The notes under the pieces: model-generated | Database searches by the model: none | What the model was told of the DNA's origin: nothing | The model's input: the letters and a program-made list of their open reading frames with translations, nothing else | Position numbers and translations under genes: made by a program | DNA from: Bacillota bacterium | Lineage (GTDB): Bacteria; Bacillota; Clostridia; Acetivibrionales; DTU013 | Assembly (NCBI GenBank): GCA_023409735.1 | Contig: JAEYRB010000016.1 | Span: forward strand, 1 to 19,813 | Direction: 5' to 3' | Length of the DNA: 19,813 nucleotides | Shown: piece after piece, positions 15,821 to 19,813 of the stretch | How positions within the stretch are numbered: the first letter of the stretch is position 1 | How the letters are laid out: each line of letters opens with the position of its first letter

Positions 15821-16489
15821 ATGCTTATTGCAGGTATTGCAGGTAATGAAGGTAATGTTAAAACAGCGAGTTTGATCAATTCAATACTTGTATCAAAGGG
15901 CAAGAAGGTTAGTATCATTGATTCAGCAAGCTTGCAGGGGCTTGACGCGAAGAGGATAAGGGCATATATCAATGAGCTGAGGAAAATTAATGTTGATGTC
16001 CTTATATTGAAAATTACATTATCAGATATTGAAAAATGTTTTTATGACGATATAAAATTCGATATTGTTATTTATACCGATAAAGCCGAAAAATATTATG
16101 ATGCAGATAATAATGATACAACAGCCGGTAATGGATATTCAAGAAGCTTCTCTTTTTTGGGAGAAAGCGGCATAGCTATTGTAAATGTTGATGATAACGA
16201 GCTTATTAGCTTGCTTCAGGGTAAAAAACAAAAATTTGTAACATATGGTTTTAATACCAAAGCCAGTATTACTACCTCAAGCATAGGTGATGCATTATAC
16301 AAGGATGGTTTCATTTGTTGCCTTCAAAGGACGATTTCTGACTATCATGGCAGGGCAATAGAACCGCAGGAATATAAATTAAAGCTGGATACTGATAATA
16401 TGGATGCTCATAGTGTTTTAGCAGCGGCTTCATTTGCTATAGTAAATGGCATAGACCTAAATAGCTATAATGGAGTTATAACTATGTAA
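15821..16489 (+). CDS. Degenerate Mur-ligase-like protein (central domain only)
   Basis: This 222-residue protein resembles the ATP-binding middle domain of Mur ligases. MLIAGIAGNEGNVKTAS at the start aligns with the Mur P-loop region, but the usual GTNGKTT is GNEGNVKT, with Val at the second loop Gly. Later stretches fit the Mur pattern: FSFLGESGIAIVNVDDNELI (about 108-127), VTYGFNTKASITTS, and AHSVLAAASFAIVNGIDLN near the C-terminus, which ends where a Mur central domain would end. No C-terminal ligase domain and no MurE-type N-terminal domain are present. The start has GGAATGGGG at 15804-15812. It stands alone, 158 bp after the deacetylase, so a cell-wall or spore-related role is only a guess. 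It may have lost catalysis, or act as a regulator or partner. Confidence 0.6.
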   Translation: MLIAGIAGNEGNVKTASLINSILVSKGKKVSIIDSASLQGLDAKRIRAYINELRKINVDVLILKITLSDIEKCFYDDIKFDIVIYTDKAEKYYDADNNDTTAGNGYSRSFSFLGESGIAIVNVDDNELISLLQGKKQKFVTYGFNTKASITTSSIGDALYKDGFICCLQRTISDYHGRAIEPQEYKLKLDTDNMDAHSVLAAASFAIVNGIDLNSYNGVITM

Positions 16490-16716
16490 ACTGCTCAATT
16501 ATATCGCAATATTATTACAACAGGGTATGCAAGTTGAAAAATATGTAATATAATATAGAATATAATTATTGATAATATTAGATAATATTACTTTTAAAGG
16601 TGCTGATGTTTATGAAACATAGGTTTTTATTCTAAAACAGGCCATTCGCGAATACATATACATTAGAAAAGCGTACTAAATATACAGATGAACCTTGAGA
16701 GGAGAGTGGGGGTCGG

Positions 16717-17397
16717 ATGGTCGGAAACATCATAGAAAACAACATGGTGACTATTTCCGGAAAGGTAGTATCCAGCGTTGAATTCAGTCATGCAGTATAT
16801 GGCGAGGGTTTTTATTATTTTATGCTCGAAGTTCCAAGATTGAGTGAAAGCAACGACAAGATACCTGTTACCATATCAGAAAGGCTTGCCAGCAAAGACA
16901 AATTGGAAATAGGAACAGTCATAGAGGTAGAAGGTCAGTTCCGATCCTATAATAGCTATAGCAATGAAGGAAACAGACTATTGCTTACTGTTTTTGCACG
17001 GGAAATCACATTCTTAGAGGATGAGAAAAAGATCAAAAATCCTAACCAGATATATTTGAATGGTTACATATGCAAAAGACCAGTTTATAGGACCACCCCT
17101 TTTGGTAGAGAGATTACCGACATACTTCTTGCAGTTAACCGGCCGTATAACAAATCTGACTATATTCCATGCATTGCATGGGGCAGAAATGCACGGTTCT
17201 CTGAAAATCGTATGGTTGGAGACAACATAAAGGTGTGGGGTAGGATACAAAGCAGAACCTATCAGAAAAAACTTGATTCAGGGGAAATCATGACCAAGAT
17301 AGCCTACGAAGTATCCATCTCAAAAATGGAAGTGTCTAATGGAGAAGCTGAGGGGGAAATAATAGAGACAGAACCAACGAATAATGATGTTGAATAG
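16717..17397 (+). CDS. Single-stranded DNA-binding protein with two OB folds
   Basis: This 226-residue protein contains two OB-fold regions. The C-terminal one (about 107-205) is the clearer SSB type: NQIYLNGYICKRPVYRTTP, REITDILLAVNRPYNKSDYI, PCIAWGRNARF and GDNIKVWGRIQSR. The N-terminal one (about 9-100) has the weaker pattern MVTISGKVVSSVEFSHAVYG and IGTVIEVEGQFRSY. A short acidic tail follows but lacks the standard DDDIPF tip that recruits partner proteins in canonical SSB. The start ATG follows a purine-rich GGAGAGTGGGGG. Proteins of this layout occur in clostridia beside the normal Ssb. A strong hairpin lies 94 bp downstream. The likely role is in DNA replication or repair; which process cannot be told. 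Confidence 0.8.
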   Translation: MVGNIIENNMVTISGKVVSSVEFSHAVYGEGFYYFMLEVPRLSESNDKIPVTISERLASKDKLEIGTVIEVEGQFRSYNSYSNEGNRLLLTVFAREITFLEDEKKIKNPNQIYLNGYICKRPVYRTTPFGREITDILLAVNRPYNKSDYIPCIAWGRNARFSENRMVGDNIKVWGRIQSRTYQKKLDSGEIMTKIAYEVSISKMEVSNGEAEGEIIETEPTNNDVE

Positions 17398-17445
17398 TCT
17401 AGTTTTTATTCACCTCAATGGTTATATGCCAATAATCAGGATGGG

Positions 17446-17490
17446 TCTCTAGCAGATAAGACAAAAATAATTTTCTAGCGAATAATCTAT
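17446..17490 (+). repeat. Dispersed repeat, decayed copy C
   Basis: GTCTCTAGCAGATAAGAC, then AAAAATAATTTTCTAGCGAA and TAATCTA match the left part of the copies at 1404 and 18369 in order and spacing, with several substitutions (CTAGC for CTGGC). The match ends at the start of the 16-bp hairpin. It is weaker than the other two copies but shares the TTTTCT-GC--ATAATCTA block with copy B. Confidence 0.5.
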
Positions 17491-17546
17491 AGTGTCTTTG
17501 TATCACTTAATTCTTATATTTACGGTGGTACAAAGACACTTCTTTA
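17491..17546 (+). terminator. Long hairpin, likely terminator after the SSB gene
   Basis: AGTGTCTTTGTATCAC (17491-17506) pairs with GTGGTACAAAGACACT (17525-17540) over 16 positions with a single G-U pair, around an 18-nt loop, followed by TCTTTAGTTATT. The stem is unusually long and the T-run is broken, so an operator or a palindromic element end is also possible. Confidence 0.55.
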
Positions 17547-17851
17547 GTTATTGTGGGCCACAGCATATGCCATGGATGCTTCAGGCCGTAAAATTATCTG
17601 CCGACTTTGTTTAAATAAGAATAAGCAGAGAGATGTTGAAGATGTATGAAGAGACTGGTCATATACGGCTGTTATGATTAGGGATCCTTAATAAAATAGC
17701 CTTGAAATGGTTTTAAAATCAGATAGAAAGAAAAATATACAGCTTTTGCTTGAAATGTGAGTACACTTGTAATATTGTATATATAAGCTTCTAGTTCATT
17801 TGCCGATGCAGATGGCTAAAAATCCGCTTATGAAAGAAGGCATGATTTTAT
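17547..17851. other. Spacer with a possible promoter for the P-loop gene
   Basis: About 300 bp with no gene that I can support. TTGAAA (17750-17755) and TATTGT (17773-17778) are spaced by 17 bp and lie about 70 bp before the P-loop gene; the -10 matches the consensus at only four of six bases, so this is a weak promoter candidate. No tRNA or riboswitch is apparent. Confidence 0.35.
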
Positions 17852-18265
17852 ATGATAAAAGTAATTTACGGTCCAAAAGGCACAGGAAAAACAAAGGCTT
17901 TAGTAGAAACAGCTAATAAGCTCGCGCATGGAGCAGATGGGACAGTGGTTTTCATCGACCGAAGCAAGCAGCTGCTTTATAGCCTTAAACACGAAATAAG
18001 GTTTGTCGATGTATCAGATTTTCCGACCTTTGGGGTTGATGGGTTCTTTGGCTTTATATGCGGCATATTAACACAGAATTATGATATCGAGGGCATATTT
18101 ATCGATGGCCTTAATAAAATAACCGGTCTTAAGTTGGATGAACTTGAGCCTTTGTTCAAGAAGCTTGAAAAATTAAGCAAGGATAGGCAAAATATTGTTT
18201 TTTATATAACAATAAATGGTGTAACGGAGGAAGCTCCGGCATTTATAAGCAAGTTTGCTGAATAA
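17852..18265 (+). CDS. Small P-loop ATPase-like protein of unknown function
   Basis: This 137-residue protein has a Walker A motif at residues 7-14 (GPKGTGKT) and a Walker B-like strand ending in Asp at 79-85 (IEGIFID). The remainder is alpha/beta with no added domain, too small for a full AAA+ or ABC protein; it lacks the ABC signature, so it is not the missing ATPase of the importer permeases. AGAAGG lies about 10 bp before the ATG. It is followed by a good terminator at 18309-18341 and appears monocistronic. I do not recognise a function; similar small clostridial P-loop proteins are often given a PilT-like label with little support. Nucleotide binding is probable; the partner is unknown. 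Confidence 0.75.
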   Translation: MIKVIYGPKGTGKTKALVETANKLAHGADGTVVFIDRSKQLLYSLKHEIRFVDVSDFPTFGVDGFFGFICGILTQNYDIEGIFIDGLNKITGLKLDELEPLFKKLEKLSKDRQNIVFYITINGVTEEAPAFISKFAE

Positions 18266-18274
18266 ATATTTCTA

Positions 18275-18314
18275 ATAATAAGAATATAAAACGGATAATA
18301 AGAACATAAAACTG
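18275..18314 (+). repeat. Two tandem 20-bp repeats
   Basis: ATAATAAGAATATAAAACGG (18275-18294) is followed directly by ATAATAAGAACATAAAACTG (18295-18314), 18 of 20 bases identical. The second copy runs into the terminator stem. It is probably a replication-slippage duplication without function. Confidence 0.75.
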
Positions 18315-18341
18315 ATGGCTTAATACACCATCAGTTTTTTT
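18309..18341 (+). terminator. Intrinsic terminator after the P-loop gene
   Basis: AAACTGATGG (18309-18318) pairs perfectly with CCATCAGTTT (18328-18337) around a 9-nt loop, and the descending arm merges into a run of seven T residues ending at 18341. This is a textbook Rho-independent terminator. Confidence 0.9.
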
Positions 18342-18445
18342 GGCTCTTTGTCAATAATTGGGGTGAGTCTCTGGCAAAATAAAATATTGATGTATTTTTC
18401 TGGCAGATAATCTAGTTAGTATATGGGTTGCTGCCAGTTTTATTT
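18342..18445 (+). mobile_element. Possible solo end of an ISL3-like insertion sequence; dispersed repeat copy B
   Basis: The segment begins GGCTCTTTGTCAATAATTGG, which resembles the terminal inverted repeats that I recall for ISL3-family elements, and continues into the repeat shared with 1404-1481. CTGGCAG (18400-18406) and CTGCCAG (18431-18437) form the same inverted repeat as copy A. There is no transposase here and no matching opposite end in the window, so it would be a remnant. It starts exactly where the preceding terminator ends. The IS family assignment is from memory and tentative; the repeat itself is clear. Confidence 0.45.
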
Positions 18446-18575
18446 ATGGCATTGAACAAATACCTACAGCAAAAAGCCGAGGAGTGCTCGATGTCTCGAT
18501 ACTTTTGTTTATCAAAATATTAAATGGGCAAACTATAAATTGAAATATAATATCGCGAAATGGAGGTTTATCTAG

Positions 18576-19022
18576 ATGGAAAATAAAGAAATAGCCAATG
18601 AGTTAAATAAGCTTCTTAAAGGTGAGGAAATGGCTGTTCAGGCTTATGAGAAATTCATCGCAGGAGCAGATGATGAAAAAATCAGAGAAGGCTTACAGCA
18701 GATACAAAAAAACCACAAGCTTAATGCGGATAAGATTGCAGAAAGAATACAGGAACTTGGTGCTCAAGCTGAGTACAGCACAGGTCTGCCGGGATTTTTT
18801 GCCGATATGAAGCTTGGTATGGAAATGAGCGGAAAAAGCTCTGATGAGATATTAAAACAGGCATATGATGGAGAAGACAAAGGTATTGCTGCAGCAGAAA
18901 AGGTTATTAAGGAAGACCTGGATGATACCAGTATGAGTATAATACATGATGTCCTGTCTTGTGACCATGATCATTTGAAAGCTATGCTTTCGCTTATGTC
19001 TAGTAACACTACTATTCAATAG
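18576..19022 (+). CDS. DUF2383-type ferritin-like four-helix protein
   Basis: This 148-residue all-helical protein fits the DUF2383/PA2169-like branch of the ferritin-like fold. Repeated acidic/His helix motifs are visible: KGEEMAVQAYEKFIAG (15-30), QIQKNHKLNADKIAERI (42-58), YDGEDKGIAAAEKVI and CDHDHLKAMLSLM near the end. The pairs of Glu and His at these spots could bind a di-metal centre, but ligation cannot be proved by eye. The ATG follows GGAGG (18562-18566) at 9 bp. A TATAAT hexamer at 18546-18551 lies close upstream without a good -35. A strong terminator follows directly. Members of this family are linked to stress responses; the exact role is unknown. Confidence 0.82.
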   Translation: MENKEIANELNKLLKGEEMAVQAYEKFIAGADDEKIREGLQQIQKNHKLNADKIAERIQELGAQAEYSTGLPGFFADMKLGMEMSGKSSDEILKQAYDGEDKGIAAAEKVIKEDLDDTSMSIIHDVLSCDHDHLKAMLSLMSSNTTIQ

Positions 19023-19033
19023 CTGATGCAAAT

Positions 19034-19077
19034 AAAGAGAATAAAGGACGATCAGGTCCAATATTCTCTTTATTTAT
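19034..19077. terminator. Bidirectional intrinsic terminator between convergent genes
   Basis: AAAGAGAATA (19034-19043) pairs with TATTCTCTTT (19062-19071), with an A-A internal loop and an inner GGAC/GTCC stem closed by a 6-nt loop. A T-rich stretch follows on the + strand and an A/T-rich one precedes it, so it can serve both the ferritin-like gene and the convergent - strand gene. Confidence 0.85.
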
Positions 19078-19146
19078 CTTCCTATTAGCTTCAGGCTACT
19101 TCTGATGTTTATAGTAGGAGCTTTAGCGATTAGCTCACGGTCAATT

Positions 19147-19813
19147 TCATTGCTTTTTATATGATTCTTCAAGCTCCTGTATATTTGATAATACTATTTT
19201 GCCTTTTATATCAGTGAGCTGTTTACTTTTTTGTGAAATAACCGTTTTCAGCTCATAAATTGAAAAGTCAAGTTTTTTCTCAGCATCGTTTTGTTCTTTC
19301 TTCAAGGTCTTCTTTAGCAGTGACCAGGAATTTTCCAGATTTTCATTATCTCTGGAAGCCTGATCCCAATCCTTGCCTGACTCAATTACAATTTTTCTGA
19401 CATAGTAGGTTATCCTCTTGACTTCTGGCGATACCTCAGAATTGTATAAGGAATAGAAATCCGGAATGTTTGAATATAGTTCATTTGCTGAATATAGTGC
19501 CTTAGACATGCTCCTTTCGCTTGCAGTGGTTGTAAGAGAGTTTAAACCCGTAGAAAAGCGGTTTATTAAATTTGAACTGCTTTCTGCTATTTCAGGCGTA
19601 TATTCATTCCATTGATAATGAAGTTCATCTATAAGCTTACTAATATTTGTCCAATCGACGTTTTGCCCACCCTGCTGAGTGGTTTGCTGCTGCCCGCCTT
19701 GAGTGGTCTGCTGCTGGCTGCCCTGCTGAGTGGTTTGCTGCTGCCCACCCTGCTGAGTGGTCTGCTGCTGCCCGCCTTGAGTGGTCTGCTGCTGCCCGCC
19801 TTGAGTGGTCTGC
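19147..19813 (-). CDS. Gln/Thr/Gly tandem-repeat protein with helical C-terminus, 5' end missing
   Basis: The reading frame is open from the stop at 19147 to the right edge, so at least 221 residues are present and the true start is outside the window; the Met at 19509 is internal because the frame continues upstream. The visible N-terminal part (first 49 residues) is a run of QQQTTQGG and QQQTTQQGG units. Then comes a helical region: NVDWTNISKLIDELHYQWNE, a stretch ending TASERSMSKALYS, and a Lys/Glu-rich coiled-coil-like C-terminus. The linker-like composition suggests a secreted or surface lipoprotein with a flexible stalk after an unseen signal peptide, but that is inference. I do not recognise the helical domain. 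It ends convergent with the ferritin-like gene, sharing a terminator region. Confidence 0.8.
   Translation of the reverse strand, partial: QTTQGGQQQTTQGGQQQTTQQGGQQQTTQQGSQQQTTQGGQQQTTQQGGQNVDWTNISKLIDELHYQWNEYTPEIAESSSNLINRFSTGLNSLTTTASERSMSKALYSANELYSNIPDFYSLYNSEVSPEVKRITYYVRKIVIESGKDWDQASRDNENLENSWSLLKKTLKKEQNDAEKKLDFSIYELKTVISQKSKQLTDIKGKIVLSNIQELEESYKKQ
19666..19813 (-). repeat. In-frame 24/27-bp tandem repeats
   Basis: Five full units and one partial unit encode QQQTTQ(Q)GG, alternating between 24 bp (one Q before GG) and 27 bp (two Qs). One unit has GS for GG. All length changes are multiples of three. The array reaches the window edge, so its full size is unknown. The DNA is GC-richer than its surroundings, and unit-to-unit identity is high, consistent with recent slippage or unequal recombination. 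Confidence 0.9.

Noticed and set aside
17852..18265. The small P-loop protein as the missing ATPase of the ABC permeases
   Set aside because: It lacks the ABC signature motif, is far too short for an ABC ATPase, and lies 14 kb away.
18507..18531. GTTTAT and GGGCAA as a sigma-B-type promoter for the ferritin-like gene
   Set aside because: The -10 match is poor and many clostridia lack sigma-B; a chance match is more likely.
19147..19509. A complete 120-residue minus-strand gene starting at the ATG at 19509
   Set aside because: The frame continues open through the repeat array to the window edge, so this Met is internal; the longer partial gene was annotated instead.

Overview
The window looks like chromosomal DNA of a low-GC, spore-forming Gram-positive anaerobe of class Clostridia, probably Lachnospiraceae-like. 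The signs are AT-rich intergenic DNA, strong AGGAGG-type ribosome binding sites, a SigZ-type sigma factor, a PdaB-like sporulation deacetylase, a lipoprotein solute-binding protein and Tet(M)-type translation GTPase sequence. I cannot name a genus. All clear genes are on the + strand except the last, which runs off the right edge on the - strand.

Layout. (1) 1-1237: the 3' end of a Cys-rich metal(loid) permease followed by a SigZ-like sigma factor that ends in a cysteine cluster, together a likely metal-response unit. (2) 1745-11675: an unusual envelope locus. It holds two MalF/MalG-type importer permeases without an ATPase, a long coiled-coil HlyD/MacA-like adaptor, a MacB-like extracytoplasmic-domain membrane protein (also without an ATPase), an OmpR-type response regulator with its histidine kinase, and a 736-residue lipoprotein joining a propeller-like N-terminal region to a solute-binding domain. 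A triplicated ~60-bp repeat lies between the adaptor and the MacB-like gene. (3) 11676-14746: a hairpin-forming repeat, a possible 45-codon leader ORF carrying an in-frame 11-codon duplication, and a Tet(M)/EF-G-like ribosomal protection GTPase fused to a C-terminal NYN (YacP/Rae1-like) nuclease domain. (4) 14892-17397: a PdaB-like deacetylase, a degenerate Mur-ligase-like protein and a two-OB-fold single-stranded DNA-binding protein. (5) 17398-19813: repeat-rich spacers, a small P-loop protein, a DUF2383-type ferritin-like protein, good terminators, and a - strand partial gene encoding a Gln/Thr/Gly tandem-repeat protein.

How the genes may work together. The envelope locus reads as a sense-and-respond module: the lipoprotein and kinase would perceive an extracellular ligand or stress, the response regulator would act on the locus (perhaps at the triplicated repeat), and the permease, adaptor and MacB-like parts would carry the transport or envelope response, with ATPase subunits supplied from elsewhere. 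The GTPase-nuclease fusion would act on stalled or drug-bound ribosomes, possibly under control of translation of the leader ORF. These functional links are inference from sequence and order only.

The most interesting signals are the ribosome-protection/Rae1-like fusion with its candidate leader ORF, the ATPase-less hybrid import/MacAB-like locus, and two homologous ~110-bp hairpin repeats flanking the solute-binding lipoprotein gene whose stems show compensatory base changes.
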